Positions 41,350-50,759 of a DNA stretch of 64,000 bases are shown here, piece by piece. A model generated the notes under the pieces. That model had not been told where the DNA came from, did not search any database, and saw nothing but the letters and a program-made list of their open reading frames with translations. The DNA comes from Micromonospora globbae (GTDB taxonomy: Bacteria; Actinomycetota; Actinomycetes; Mycobacteriales; Micromonosporaceae): positions 281,348 to 345,347 of the forward strand of contig NZ_RAQQ01000006.1 of NCBI RefSeq assembly GCF_003610785.1. Direction: 5' to 3'. The position numbers and the translations under genes were made by a program. How positions within the stretch are numbered: the first letter of the stretch is position 1; each line of letters opens with the position of its first letter.

Positions 41350-41742
41350 TCAGCCGAAGAACTCGTCGAGGAAGCTCTTGTGCTTCTTCCGCCGGTAGTG
41401 GCCGTGGTAGCCGTGGTGCTGCCCGTGCCCGTAGGCCGGGGCCGGCGGGTAGCCGTGCGCGGGCGGCGGCGGAGGCGGCACGGCACCGTAGCCCGGCTGG
41501 TGCGGGGCGGCCGCCGGGGGCGGCGGAGGCGGCGGGAAGCCGCCCGGCTGGTGGGCTGGCTGACCCGCGGGAGCGGCGGCGGTGGCCTGCTGGCGGTTCC
41601 AGTTCGCCTCCGCCTCGAACAGCTTCTCCAGCTCGCCGCGGTCGAGGAAGATCCCCCGGCACTCGCTGCACTGGTCGATGACGACGCCGCTGCGTTCGTA
41701 CTGGCGCATTTCTCCGTGGCACTTGGGACAGGTGAGGCTCAT
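41350..41742 (-). CDS. zf-TFIIB-domain zinc-ribbon protein
   Basis: A 130-residue protein with an N-terminal zinc ribbon: CPKC at residues 5-8 and CSEC near 26-29, followed by GIFLDRGELEKLFE, the hallmark of the TFIIB-type zinc-finger family. The rest is Pro/Gly/Tyr/His-rich and ends in a basic-aromatic peptide, YRRKKHKSFLDEFFG. Function is unknown. ATG 41742 directly follows a GTG at 41745, either of which may be used. It lies 22 bp downstream of the phosphoribosyltransferase gene start side, in a same-strand cluster with it and a GT87 gene. Confidence 0.82.
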   Translation of the reverse strand: MSLTCPKCHGEMRQYERSGVVIDQCSECRGIFLDRGELEKLFEAEANWNRQQATAAAPAGQPAHQPGGFPPPPPPPAAAPHQPGYGAVPPPPPPAHGYPPAPAYGHGQHHGYHGHYRRKKHKSFLDEFFG

Positions 41743-41764
41743 CACCCGACGGTACCCGGTCGGG

Positions 41765-42397
41765 TCACGCCGTCGCCGTCAACGTGTCCGTGACCTCCTC
41801 GTCGGTGACCTCGTGGAAGTCCTCGTAGTAGGCGCTCACCGCGATGAACTCCACCGGGTGCTGCGCGCAGATCACCTGGTCCGCCTCGGCGCTCAGCATC
41901 TCGTACGCCTCCTGCGAGCCGACGGGCACCGCGACCACGACCCGGCGCGCGCCGAGCTGGCGGGCGACCTCGACGGCGGCCCGTGCGGTGGCGCCGGTGG
42001 CGAGGCCGTCGTCGACGATGACGGCGGTGCGGCCGGTCAGGTCCAGCGGCGGCCGTCCCGCCCGGTAGAGCTGTTCGCGGCGGTCGAGTTCCGCCTGCTC
42101 GCGACGGACGGTGTCGGCGATGTCGTCGGCGTCGAGGCGGCTGGCCACGTGCTCGTTGAGCACCTGCACCCCTCCGGGGCCCAGTGCGCCGAACGCGACC
42201 TCGCGGGCCCAGGGCATGCCGAGCTTCCGGATGACCAGGACGTCCAGCGGTGCCGACAGCCGTTCGGCGACCACCTGGGCCACCGGTACGCCGCCGCGCA
42301 CCAGGCCGAGAACGATGACGTCCGGGTCGCCGATCAGTCCCGTGAGCCGGTCGGCGAGCATCCGGCCCGCCTCGGCACGGTCGCGGTAGGTCGTCAT
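41765..42397 (-). CDS. Phosphoribosyltransferase-family protein
   Basis: A 210-residue type I phosphoribosyltransferase fold. The PRPP loop reads TAVIVDDGLATGATARAAVE, where two Asp precede GLATGAT, and the start is YRDRAEAGRMLADRL, a common start in this group. An upstream VLGLVRGGVPVA matches the substrate region. Family members are often annotated only as phosphoribosyltransferases and may act on 5-phosphoribose-containing metabolites or have regulatory roles; the base used is not evident. It is 9 bp from the GT87 gene and likely in one operon. Confidence 0.88.
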   Translation of the reverse strand: MTTYRDRAEAGRMLADRLTGLIGDPDVIVLGLVRGGVPVAQVVAERLSAPLDVLVIRKLGMPWAREVAFGALGPGGVQVLNEHVASRLDADDIADTVRREQAELDRREQLYRAGRPPLDLTGRTAVIVDDGLATGATARAAVEVARQLGARRVVVAVPVGSQEAYEMLSAEADQVICAQHPVEFIAVSAYYEDFHEVTDEEVTDTLTATA

Positions 42398-42406
42398 GCC
42401 TCAGGT

Positions 42407-43753
42407 CTACGCCCTGCCGCGCGCCACCGCTCGCGAGTTGCCGGAAAGAGCCGGATCCGTGGCGGCTTGCTCGGGGTCGTGCAGGGCCGGGGCGAGGGCC
42501 AGCAGGGCGAGCGGGTAGAGCAGGTACCCGAAGCGGGTCGAGGGCATCAGCGCGATCGCGGCGAGCAGCCCGTACCCGCAGATCAGCGCGGTGGTGGCGG
42601 CGGTGCGCGGCGGGCGGAGGGCGAGCCGGACGGCGATGGCCGCGCCCGCCGCGACGAGCAGTCCGGCGGCGATCAGCCGGCCGCCGGGCAGCCCGGTCGC
42701 GATGAGGTGCCCGGGGAAGGGCGACTGGGCCGGGCTGGTGACGAGCCCGTGGCCGAGCGGGAAGCGGAGCACGTTCTCGACCAGGGCGTCCCGGTCGACC
42801 AGCAGGGCGGGCAGCAGGGCGGCCACGGGCAGCCCAACGGCGCCGGCGGCCACGCGGACGCCGGCCCGCCGGGTGGCGCCCCAGATGATCAGGACGAGGG
42901 CGACCGGCCAGGCGAAGAGCTTGAGCGCGCCGGCGAGGCCGACGGCCACCCCGGCGCGGCCGGGCCGGCCGGTGGCGGCGAGCGCGAGGGCCAGCAGGCA
43001 GAGCGCGAGGACGGGAAGGTCGTCGCCGCCGGTGGCCAGGGTCAGGGCGCAGATCGGCAGTACGGTGGCGGCCTGCACGGCACGGAGGAGGGCGGGCGTC
43101 CGGTGCCGGTCGGCGGTGGCGTCCGTGCGCGGGGCGGTGGCGTCGGTGCGGAGGGCGGCGACGGCGAGGGCGAGGGCCAGCGCGGTGCCGAGCGCGAACC
43201 AGACCCGCGCGTCGGTCCACCATCCGTCGGCGGCCGCCCGGGGCAGCCCGAAGAGGGCCATGCCCGGCTGGTAGGGGGTGTAGCCGAGCAGCCGTTCGTC
43301 GGCGGGCAGGGCGGCGATGGCGTCGTGGCCGAGGTACGGGGTGCCGTGGTCGACGAGCCGGGCGCCGGCCTGCTCGACGACGAGCACCTCCTCCTGTGCC
43401 CGGTCGGTGCGGCCGGCCGCCCGTTCGACGCTCTGGAGCACGAGCGGCAGCAGCGCCGTGGTCACCCAGGTGACGAGGGTGACCGCCCAGCGGGCCGGCA
43501 GCGAGACGAGCGGCGAGCCCGGGTCGTGGCGGCGGACGAGCAGTTGCGCGGTGGCGGCGAGCGCGGCGACGAGGTAGCCGATCGCCGCCGTGCCGCCCCA
43601 GGCCCGGTGCGGCAGCAGCGTCGAGGTGGCGGCGGTGAGCGCGGCGAAGCCCGCGGACCCGGCGTACAGGGCGAGGTCGAGGGCGAGGCCGCCGGCGGCG
43701 GAGTCGAGGGCCCGCCAGCCCCGGCGGCGGGCGGTCGGGGCAGCGGCGGTCAC
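42407..43753 (-). CDS. GT87/DUF2029-like polytopic membrane protein
   Basis: A 448-residue protein with about 10-12 membrane helices. An outer loop, VEQAGARLVDHGTPYLGHDAIAALPADERLLGYTPYQPGMALFG, follows the third helix. The helix AGVAVGLAGALKLFAWPVALVLI matches the GT87 pattern, in which a Lys lies inside a transmembrane segment. GT87 enzymes transfer mannose from a polyprenyl carrier outside the membrane, but no acceptor can be named. The start ATG is 48 bp before the diguanylate cyclase stop. It probably leads the operon with the phosphoribosyltransferase and zinc-ribbon genes. Confidence 0.72.
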   Translation of the reverse strand: MTAAAPTARRRGWRALDSAAGGLALDLALYAGSAGFAALTAATSTLLPHRAWGGTAAIGYLVAALAATAQLLVRRHDPGSPLVSLPARWAVTLVTWVTTALLPLVLQSVERAAGRTDRAQEEVLVVEQAGARLVDHGTPYLGHDAIAALPADERLLGYTPYQPGMALFGLPRAAADGWWTDARVWFALGTALALALAVAALRTDATAPRTDATADRHRTPALLRAVQAATVLPICALTLATGGDDLPVLALCLLALALAATGRPGRAGVAVGLAGALKLFAWPVALVLIIWGATRRAGVRVAAGAVGLPVAALLPALLVDRDALVENVLRFPLGHGLVTSPAQSPFPGHLIATGLPGGRLIAAGLLVAAGAAIAVRLALRPPRTAATTALICGYGLLAAIALMPSTRFGYLLYPLALLALAPALHDPEQAATDPALSGNSRAVARGRA

Positions 43754-43801
43754 GCGGGCAAGTGTGTCAGACGGCCGCCGTGCCCTGGGTACGCGTGCGG
43801 G

Positions 43802-46330
43802 TCAGGCGGGGAGGTGGGGGCGCTGCTCCCGGCCGCGACCGGCGGTGCGGCGTCCGGGGGCGAGGCGGATGACGGCGCCGGAATCGTGCAGCGGGGCGGC
43901 CAGCAGGCCGGGGCTGCCGCCGGCGCCGCGGTGCAGCGCCGCGAGGAGCGTGCCGACGGGCATCGGCCGGGCGAACAGGTGTCCCTGGCCGCTGGCGCAG
44001 CCCTGCTCCCAGAGCGCCCGCCGCTGCGGCTCGCTCTCCACCCCCTCGGCCACGACGGTCAGGTCGAGGCTGCGGCCGAGGTCCAGGGTGGAGCGGATGA
44101 CGGCGGCGGCCTCGGCGGAACTCTCCATGGCGGTTACGAAGCTGCGATCGATCTTCAGCTCGTGGACGGGGATCCGGGAGAGCAGGCTCAGCGACGAGTA
44201 CCCGGTGCCGAAGTCGTCGAGGGCGAGGCGTACGCCCTCGTCGCGGAGCCGGCTGAGCACCCGGTCCACGACGTCGAGCTGGCTGAGGGTGAGGGTCTCG
44301 GTGAGTTCGAGCACCAGCCGGTCCGGGGGCAGGTCGTGGGCGCGGAGCCGGGCGAGCACGGAGCCGGGGAAGCGGGCGTCGAGCAGGCTGCGCGGGGAGA
44401 CGTTGACGGCCACGGGTACGTCGAAGCCGGCCTCCCGCCAGGTGGTGGCGGCGATGAGCGCCTGGTCGAGGATCGCCTCGGCGAACGCCGGCAGCAGGCC
44501 GGACCGCTCGACGGCGTCGAGGAAGCGCAGCGGGTCGATGATCCCGTGGGTGGGGTGGTGCCAGCGGGCGAGCGCCTCGGCGCCGGTGATCTGGCCGGTG
44601 CCGAGGTCGACGATGGGCTGGAAGTTCACCGTGAACTCGTGGTCGGCGACCGCGCGGGGCAGGTCCCCGCCGAGGGTGAGCCGGCCGAGGTCGGCGGTGT
44701 CCCGGGTCGGCGCGTACGTGGAGATGCGCTGGCCGGCACGCTTGGCCTGGTACATGGCCACGTCGGCGCGGCGGAGCAGTTCCGCCATCCCGCCGCTGGC
44801 CGGGGCGGCCGCGATGCCGCCGCTCGCCTCGACGCTGATCCGCATGCCGTCCAGGTCGAACGGCTCGTGCAGCGCGGCGAGCAGGTTCTCCGCCCGGTGC
44901 GCGGCGACCGCGGGCGCGGGCAGGCCCCGCAGGAGTACGGCGAACTCGTCACCGCCCAGCCGGGCCACCAGGTCGTTGCCGTGGGCGGCGCCGCGCAGCC
45001 GCTCGGCCACCTGCACGAGCACCTGGTCACCGGCGGCGTGCCCGAGCGTGTCGTTGACCTCCTTGAAGTGGTTGAGGTCGATGAGGACCAGCGCGGTCAC
45101 GCCCTCGGCGTGCCGGGTGCCGAGCTGCGCGGCGCCCTCGTCGAGGAGGTGCCGCCGGTTCGCCAGGCCGGTCAGGGCGTCGTGGGTGGCGGCGTGGGCG
45201 TGCTCCTCGGCGACCCGGGCCAGCTCCGCGTACGCCTGGGCGTTGCGGACGGCGGTGCACAGCGCCGAGGCGAACGTGCGCAGCGTGTACCGTTCCCGCT
45301 CGGACAGTTCCACGACGCCGCGGAAGCGCAGCCGCAGGACGCCGACGTCGGCGGTCCGGTCGCGCCCTTCCAGCGCGGCGGGGACCACGGTGCCGTCGAC
45401 GGTGGTGGGCTCGTCGCCAGACCCGTCGTACGTGATGGCGCCGCCGGCGTCGCCGCGTACCGTCCGGCCGCCGTCGCGTAGCGCGATCTCCACCTCGTCG
45501 GCGGAGAAGAGTTCGGCGGCCTGGGTGACCGCGGTGCGGAGGACGTCGTCCAGGTCCACGACGTTGAGCGCGTCGGTGGCGCGGGCGAGATGCTGCCACG
45601 CCTCCTGTTCGGCGCGTCCCCTGATCCGGGCCGAGTACGCCACGTGCAGGCTGAGCACGAGCGGAGGCACGGCCAGCAGGAGCCGGGGGTCCGCCCGGAT
45701 GATGAGCAGGATGCAGACGGCCACGACGAAGCGGGCGCCGAACCCGATCAGCCGGAGGTCGAGGTTGCTGCGAAACTGGCGGGCGATGCCGTTGCCCGAC
45801 GCGAGGGCGATGACCGGCATGGCGAGCAGGTCGTCCAGCAGCGCGGCGACCAGGTACACCGCGCCGAGGACGACGACGATCTGCAGGAACCCCCGCGGTG
45901 GCCAGCGGTCACCGAGGAGCAGGATCAGGGCGGTGGCGCCTCCTGCGACGAGCGTGTGCTTCGCGATCCCGAATGCGGTCTTGATGGCGGACAGGCGGGT
46001 CAGGAACGACGCGCAGGCGATGCCCACTCCGGTGGAGAGGATCACCCAGGACGCCGGCGCGATCGCGAGCCCGAGGACGATCGCGGTCTCCACCCAGGCG
46101 ATGGCGAAGGTGGTGGACCGGATCCTCAGCGGCGCCTTGACGACGGCTCCGAGAGCGATCATCAGGGCGAGGGCGCAGATCGTGGAGGCGTCGCGAACCG
46201 ATCGCGGCGGGTCGTGCCGGAGGGCGACCGCGGCGCTCAGCGCCACGGCGGCGGCCGAGGCCACCAGCACTCCGACCAACACCAGTAGGCGTCGGTCGGT
46301 TTCCTGGTGACCATCCGCCGTCCGGCTCAC
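43802..46330 (-). CDS. Membrane GAF-GGDEF-EAL cyclic-di-GMP protein
   Basis: An 842-residue protein. About six to eight N-terminal helices (15-235) precede a GAF-like domain (about 245-375). The GGDEF domain has ARLGGDEFAVLL with intact metal ligands, and the EAL domain has GAEALARWHHP, LVLELTET, ALDDFGTGYSS, LKIDRSFV and AEGVES. Both active sites look complete, so it could make and break c-di-GMP. The inhibitory I-site RxxD before GGDEF reads HGND and lacks the Arg. In actinomycetes c-di-GMP controls development. The GTG start at 46330 has poor spacing. It is divergent from the SARP gene, sharing a 523-bp region. Confidence 0.9.
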   Translation of the reverse strand: MSRTADGHQETDRRLLVLVGVLVASAAAVALSAAVALRHDPPRSVRDASTICALALMIALGAVVKAPLRIRSTTFAIAWVETAIVLGLAIAPASWVILSTGVGIACASFLTRLSAIKTAFGIAKHTLVAGGATALILLLGDRWPPRGFLQIVVVLGAVYLVAALLDDLLAMPVIALASGNGIARQFRSNLDLRLIGFGARFVVAVCILLIIRADPRLLLAVPPLVLSLHVAYSARIRGRAEQEAWQHLARATDALNVVDLDDVLRTAVTQAAELFSADEVEIALRDGGRTVRGDAGGAITYDGSGDEPTTVDGTVVPAALEGRDRTADVGVLRLRFRGVVELSERERYTLRTFASALCTAVRNAQAYAELARVAEEHAHAATHDALTGLANRRHLLDEGAAQLGTRHAEGVTALVLIDLNHFKEVNDTLGHAAGDQVLVQVAERLRGAAHGNDLVARLGGDEFAVLLRGLPAPAVAAHRAENLLAALHEPFDLDGMRISVEASGGIAAAPASGGMAELLRRADVAMYQAKRAGQRISTYAPTRDTADLGRLTLGGDLPRAVADHEFTVNFQPIVDLGTGQITGAEALARWHHPTHGIIDPLRFLDAVERSGLLPAFAEAILDQALIAATTWREAGFDVPVAVNVSPRSLLDARFPGSVLARLRAHDLPPDRLVLELTETLTLSQLDVVDRVLSRLRDEGVRLALDDFGTGYSSLSLLSRIPVHELKIDRSFVTAMESSAEAAAVIRSTLDLGRSLDLTVVAEGVESEPQRRALWEQGCASGQGHLFARPMPVGTLLAALHRGAGGSPGLLAAPLHDSGAVIRLAPGRRTAGRGREQRPHLPA

Positions 46331-46853
46331 GCATCCTCATCCGTTGCCGACCGTCAGTATCCGACGACCGGCAGCGTACCCCGCGTGTCACGGGCTGGTA
46401 AGAGCTCAGGTCCACTCGGTGCTGCGCATGGCAGGTCCTCCTCGCGAATCGCCGGGGTCCCCCGGAAGCTTTCTGCGGCGAGCGTAGGAGAGATAGCAGC
46501 GGATACGGAAGCATTTATGTCGGTATGCGCAGAATAAGTCAAGCGAAGGCGGATCTGTTACGTTCTGTCCGCAAGCCTGAGCGGAGCGCGCCTAACCCAT
46601 TCTCCGAAATCAGAAGCTGTATCGGGGGCGTTGCCGCGCGTTAACAGTGAGTTGCTCCAACAGTGTCGCGCAGGTGGCCGGAACCTTCATCCACGGAACG
46701 GTTCATCCGGTCCTCCGCCGAGCTGTATGGAACGGAAGAGCGCAGGTCGGAGACTGTGCGTCGCGCGTACGGACACCCCGAGCGACGTTCCGTTCCCTAT
46801 GCTCCGAGGCGTGATCATGTGAATACCCAATTGCCGGCAAAGCAGAGGGAACG
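46331..46853. other. Divergent intergenic region, GGDEF-EAL gene and SARP gene
   Basis: This 523-bp gap is less GC-rich in its middle (about 46480-46580) and must hold two divergent promoters. No convincing -10/-35 pair, tandem heptamer repeat or small gene is recognised. Confidence 0.45.
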
Positions 46854-49800
46854 GTGGAGATTCACGTTCTGGGCGGCCTGGTGGTGCAACTTTCCTCAGG
46901 CACGCTGCAGCTGGGAACGCCGAAACAGCGCACAGTTCTTGCGATGCTCGCGACGCATCCGGGACAGCTCGTGACCGTCGCCGAACTCGTGGATGAACTG
47001 TGGCCCGAGGAGCCCCCTCGGTCCGCCGTTCCGAACGTGCGTACGTACGCCGCCAATCTGCGGCGGAACTTCGAGACGGTGGACGCCGCCGCGGGCGTTC
47101 TCGTGCGCCAGGCGAACGGCTACCGCTTGCGCGTCGAACGGGACCAGGTCGACATCCACTGTTTCGAGACCGAGTACCGGCAGGCCCGCGCCCTGTTCGA
47201 CGAGGGCCTGCTCGATCGGGCCACGGAGGTGCTGGAACGGGCGGTGGGACGGTGGCGGGGACCGATGCTCGCCGGCGTGCCGCTCGGACCCGTGCTGGCC
47301 GCACGGACGGCCGCCGCCGAGGACGAACGGCTCCAGGCCACGGAGCTGCTGGCCGACGCGTGGGTACGGACGGGGCGGCAGGAACGGGCCGTGCCCGTCC
47401 TCCGCGAGCTGCTCGCTCTCCACCCGCTGCGGGAGTCCGCCCACCTGCTCCTCATGCGCGCGCTCCACCAGCGCGGCGACCGCGCGGGGGCGGTCGCCGC
47501 GTACGAGAGTGCGCGTGCGGCGCTCCGTCGTGAGCTCGGCATCGAGCCCGCCGCGGAACTGCGGCTCCTGCGGCGCGCCATCGACGACGCGGACGAGACG
47601 TCCCGCGCCGACGTCGCGGCACCCCGGCAGCGCAGACCCACGAGCGGCAACGCCGGGGCGCCCCGGGCGGAGGGCGCGCGGGCCGGAGGCGGCGGCTGGC
47701 TACCGCGACCGGTCACCGACTTCGTGGGCCGCGACGGTGCCATCGAGCGGCTGCTCGCCGAGACGGCGAGGGTGGAGGCGTCCACGTCCGTCGTGCACGT
47801 GATCGACGGGATGGCCGGCAGCGGCAAGACGACGCTCGCCGTGCACGTGGCCCGCCGGCTCGCCGACCGCTACCCGGACGCCCCGCTCTTCATCGACCTG
47901 CGCGGACACGGCGGCGAGAAGCCGATCGACCCGAGCAGCGCGCTCGCCACCCTGCTCCGGCAGCTCGGCGTGCCCAATCCGCAGATCCCCGCGGAGCTGG
48001 CGGACCGGGTGGAGCTGTGGCGACGGGAACTGGCTCGCCGCCGCTGTGTGGTCGTCCTCGACAACGCCGCCGGTGGGGAGCAGGTCCGTCCGCTGCTCCC
48101 GACGCTGCCGGGCACGGTGGTCATCGTGACCTCGCGCCGACGCCTCGCCGGCCTCGACGTGGGACCACCCGAGTCCCTGCCGGTCATGACGACCGAGGAA
48201 GGGCTCGCACTGCTCGCGCGGACCGCCGGTCGGGACCGGGTGGACGCCGAGCCGGACGCCGCCCGCGAGGTCGTCCGCCGCTGCGGCCACCTGCCGCTGG
48301 CGATCCGGCTGGCCGGTTCCCGGCTGACCCGGCGTCCCAGCTGGAGCCTCACCCATCTCGCGCGGCTGCTCGGTGACGACGCCAGCGCGCTCGGGCAGCT
48401 GTCCGAGGCCGACCGCTCGCTGGCCGGTGTCTTCGCGACGTCCTACGACCCGCTGAGCACGGCCGCGAAGCGGCTGTTCCGGCTGTTCAGCCTGCATCCC
48501 GGGAACCGGGTCACCGCCGCCATGGCGGCGGCGCTGGCCGGGCTGTCGCTCGACGCCGCCGACCGGGCCCTCGACGAACTGGTCGACGGGCACCTGGTCG
48601 ACGAGGTGGAGACCGGCCGCTACCGCATGCACGACCTGCTCCGGCAGTACTCGTCGGAGCTGTCGGCGCGCGTCGACCCGGCGGAGGAGCGACGGTCGGC
48701 CCTGCGCGAACTGCTCGACTTCGTGCTGCACGCGTCGCTGCGGCCGGCCGAGCTGCTCGAACCCGACTTCATCCGGGCGCAGGTGTCGCCACCGCCCCCG
48801 CGCCGTCCCGACCTCCTCGACGCGGTCGGAACCCCGCCGGTGGAGTGGTTGGAGCGGGAGCGGGCGGAACTGGTCGCGCTCGTCGTCCGCGCCCGGGAGA
48901 GCGGTCACCACGCCCACGCCTGGCGTCTGGCGCGCGTCCTCTGGCGGTTCTGCTACATGCGCGCGTACTTCGACGACATCCTCCTCACCCACCGGCACGG
49001 GCTCGCGGCGGCCGAGGCCGCGGGTGAGGCGCCCGCCGTCGCCTGCATGAACAACTACATGGCCTCCGCATACGTCCGGACCGGCGACTACGCGGCGGCC
49101 CTCGCCCACGTGAGTCGGGCCGTCGCGATCTGCGAACGCATCGGGGACCGGCAGAACCTGTTCCGCTACCGCGCCAACCTCCTGGTGGTCTACCTGTTCC
49201 GCGGCGACGTCCAGGAGGCGGTGGCGGTCGGTCTGGAGAGCCTGCGGGACTCGCGGGCCAGTGGACACGACATCACCATCGGCCTGCCGAACATCGGCCT
49301 GGCCCTCGCGGCGTGCGGCCGCTACGAAGACGCTCTCCGGATCCACCGCCTGCACCTGCACTGGGCCCGGATCGGCCGGGACTACTTCCACATCCAGAAC
49401 GCCCTGGCCCACATCGGCGGGGTGAAGGTGCGTCTGGGCCGGCACCACCAGGCGATCCGGTTGCTGCGGGCGTCGCTCGCGCTGCGGGACCGGACCGGGC
49501 ACCGGTACGCCGAGGCGGAGGTCCGCATCGACCTGGGCGCCGCGTACCGGGCGCTCGGCCGGCTGGCCGAGGCGGAGCGGGAGCACGAACTCGCCCTCGT
49601 CCTGGCGACCGACTCCGGTGAACGCCACGTCGAGGCGGCCGCGTTGAACGGGCTGGGGCGGACGCTCGCGGCCGCCGGCCGGGACGACGAGGCCGCCGAG
49701 CGGTACCGGGCCGCGCTGCGACTGGCCACCCGGATCCGGTCGCCGTACGAGCAGGGGCGCGCGCTGGCGGGGCTCGCGGCGCACTTCGCGCGTACGGACC

Positions 49801-49967
49801 CGGTGGAGGCACGCCGGCACGGCGAGCGGGCGCTGGCCATCTTCCGGTGGATGGGTGTGCCGGAACGCCGCGAGGTGGAGCGCTGCCTTGCCGAGCTGGC
49901 CGCTGCGCCGGCGGCGGTCGAGCCGGCCCCCGTACCGGGTGCCGCCGAGCCGCCGGATCCGCGCTGA
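46854..49967 (+). CDS. AfsR-like SARP regulator (winged helix, BTAD, NB-ARC, TPR)
   Basis: A 1037-residue regulator. The OmpR-like winged helix at 1-95 reads LGGLVVQLSSGTLQLGTPKQRTVLAMLA, and a bacterial transcriptional activator domain covers about 100-250. The NB-ARC ATPase has Walker A GMAGSGKTTLA (near 320) and Walker B RCVVVLDNAAGG (near 395). A winged-helix and leucine-rich part follows (500-600), then TPR repeats at about 700-1010 (GRYEDALRIHRLHLHWARIG, GRLAEAEREHELALVLA). ATP-dependent regulators like this activate antibiotic genes in Streptomyces. No biosynthetic cluster lies in the window. GTG 46854 follows AGAGGGA. Confidence 0.92.
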   Translation: MEIHVLGGLVVQLSSGTLQLGTPKQRTVLAMLATHPGQLVTVAELVDELWPEEPPRSAVPNVRTYAANLRRNFETVDAAAGVLVRQANGYRLRVERDQVDIHCFETEYRQARALFDEGLLDRATEVLERAVGRWRGPMLAGVPLGPVLAARTAAAEDERLQATELLADAWVRTGRQERAVPVLRELLALHPLRESAHLLLMRALHQRGDRAGAVAAYESARAALRRELGIEPAAELRLLRRAIDDADETSRADVAAPRQRRPTSGNAGAPRAEGARAGGGGWLPRPVTDFVGRDGAIERLLAETARVEASTSVVHVIDGMAGSGKTTLAVHVARRLADRYPDAPLFIDLRGHGGEKPIDPSSALATLLRQLGVPNPQIPAELADRVELWRRELARRRCVVVLDNAAGGEQVRPLLPTLPGTVVIVTSRRRLAGLDVGPPESLPVMTTEEGLALLARTAGRDRVDAEPDAAREVVRRCGHLPLAIRLAGSRLTRRPSWSLTHLARLLGDDASALGQLSEADRSLAGVFATSYDPLSTAAKRLFRLFSLHPGNRVTAAMAAALAGLSLDAADRALDELVDGHLVDEVETGRYRMHDLLRQYSSELSARVDPAEERRSALRELLDFVLHASLRPAELLEPDFIRAQVSPPPPRRPDLLDAVGTPPVEWLERERAELVALVVRARESGHHAHAWRLARVLWRFCYMRAYFDDILLTHRHGLAAAEAAGEAPAVACMNNYMASAYVRTGDYAAALAHVSRAVAICERIGDRQNLFRYRANLLVVYLFRGDVQEAVAVGLESLRDSRASGHDITIGLPNIGLALAACGRYEDALRIHRLHLHWARIGRDYFHIQNALAHIGGVKVRLGRHHQAIRLLRASLALRDRTGHRYAEAEVRIDLGAAYRALGRLAEAEREHELALVLATDSGERHVEAAALNGLGRTLAAAGRDDEAAERYRAALRLATRIRSPYEQGRALAGLAAHFARTDPVEARRHGERALAIFRWMGVPERREVERCLAELAAAPAAVEPAPVPGAAEPPDPR

Positions 49968-50048
49968 CCTGCGGCGGCGGGCTTATCGAATTCTTATCGG
50001 CGGCGTCGATAGGGTCTGCCGCGTTCGGTGAACGGGGGAGGTTCTGGC

Positions 50049-50105
50049 GTGCGTTCAGAACCGGGTCGCCGAAACGCCCGCCGCCCGGGTCCCCCCAGCG
50101 ACTGA
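50049..50105 (+). CDS. Possible 18-residue leader peptide before moaC
   Basis: GTG at 50049 has GGGGGAGG 7 nt upstream, a far better ribosome site than moaC has, and opens an 18-codon frame (RSEPGRRNARRPGPPSD) ending at TGA 50105. A TAGGGT -10-like element lies at about 50010, just upstream. The peptide is Arg/Pro-rich. It could be a leader peptide controlling the molybdenum cofactor operon, the remnant of a gene, or chance. Confidence 0.35.
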   Translation: MRSEPGRRNARRPGPPSD

Positions 50106-50249
50106 GCGGCGGGTCACGAGGGAGGGGCGGCGCCTGCCGTGCGGCCGCGCGGACAGCACCTTCGCGCGGTGCGCACCGGTGCCGCTCCTCCCCACCCGGG
50201 GCCTCCTGGCGGCCCCGTTCCGTCCCCGCCGGAGGGTAGGCTCGCGGCC

Positions 50250-50759
50250 GTGACCGAATCCGCGCAGCTGACCGGCCCCGCGCAGCTCAGCCACGTCGAC
50301 GCCGCGGGCGCCGCACGCATGGTCGACGTCTCGGCCAAGGCCGTGACCGGGCGGTCGGCGGTCGCCGCCGGCCGGCTGCGCACCACCGCCGAGGTCGTCG
50401 AGCTGCTGCGCCGCGACGGCCTGCCGAAGGGTGACGCGCTGGCCGTCGGGCGGCTCGCCGGCATCATGGGCGCGAAACGCACGCCCGACCTGATCCCGCT
50501 CTGCCACCCGATCGCGCTGCACGGCGTGACCGTGGAACTCGAACCCACGGTCGACACCGTCGAGATCACCGCGACGGTGCGCACCGCCGACCGGACAGGC
50601 GTCGAGATGGAGGCCCTGACCGCTGTCGCGGTCGCCGGCCTCGCCCTGATCGACATGGTCAAGGCGGTCGACCCGGCGGCGTCCGTGGAGGCGGTTCGCG
50701 TGCTGCGCAAGGAGGGCGGCAAGACCGGCGAGTGGGTCCGTCCGGAGGACCGGCCGTGA
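50250..50759 (+). CDS. moaC: Cyclic pyranopterin monophosphate synthase MoaC
   Basis: A 169-residue enzyme for the second reaction of molybdenum cofactor synthesis, forming cyclic pyranopterin monophosphate from the MoaA product. The core reads AARMVDVSAKAVTGRSAVAAG, GIMGAKRTPDLIPLCHPI with the catalytic region, and GVEMEALTAVAVAGLALIDMVKAVDP with the key Asp/Lys pair. GTG at 50250 is chosen because the protein then begins just before the family core; an upstream frame to 50139 adds a Pro/Arg-rich stretch. The end overlaps mogA by 4 nt. moaA is not in the window. Confidence 0.94.
   Translation: MTESAQLTGPAQLSHVDAAGAARMVDVSAKAVTGRSAVAAGRLRTTAEVVELLRRDGLPKGDALAVGRLAGIMGAKRTPDLIPLCHPIALHGVTVELEPTVDTVEITATVRTADRTGVEMEALTAVAVAGLALIDMVKAVDPAASVEAVRVLRKEGGKTGEWVRPEDRP

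Noticed and set aside
41582..45481. 1299-residue open frame on the plus strand
   Set aside because: It lies antisense to the zinc-ribbon, phosphoribosyltransferase, GT87 and GGDEF-EAL genes and is made of Gly/Arg/Val/Asp-rich low-complexity sequence without a domain.
49985..50200. c-di-AMP or molybdenum cofactor riboswitch before moaC
   Set aside because: Fragments such as gaacggggga resemble parts of known leaders, but the full consensus and helices cannot be assembled by eye. A covariance search would be decisive.
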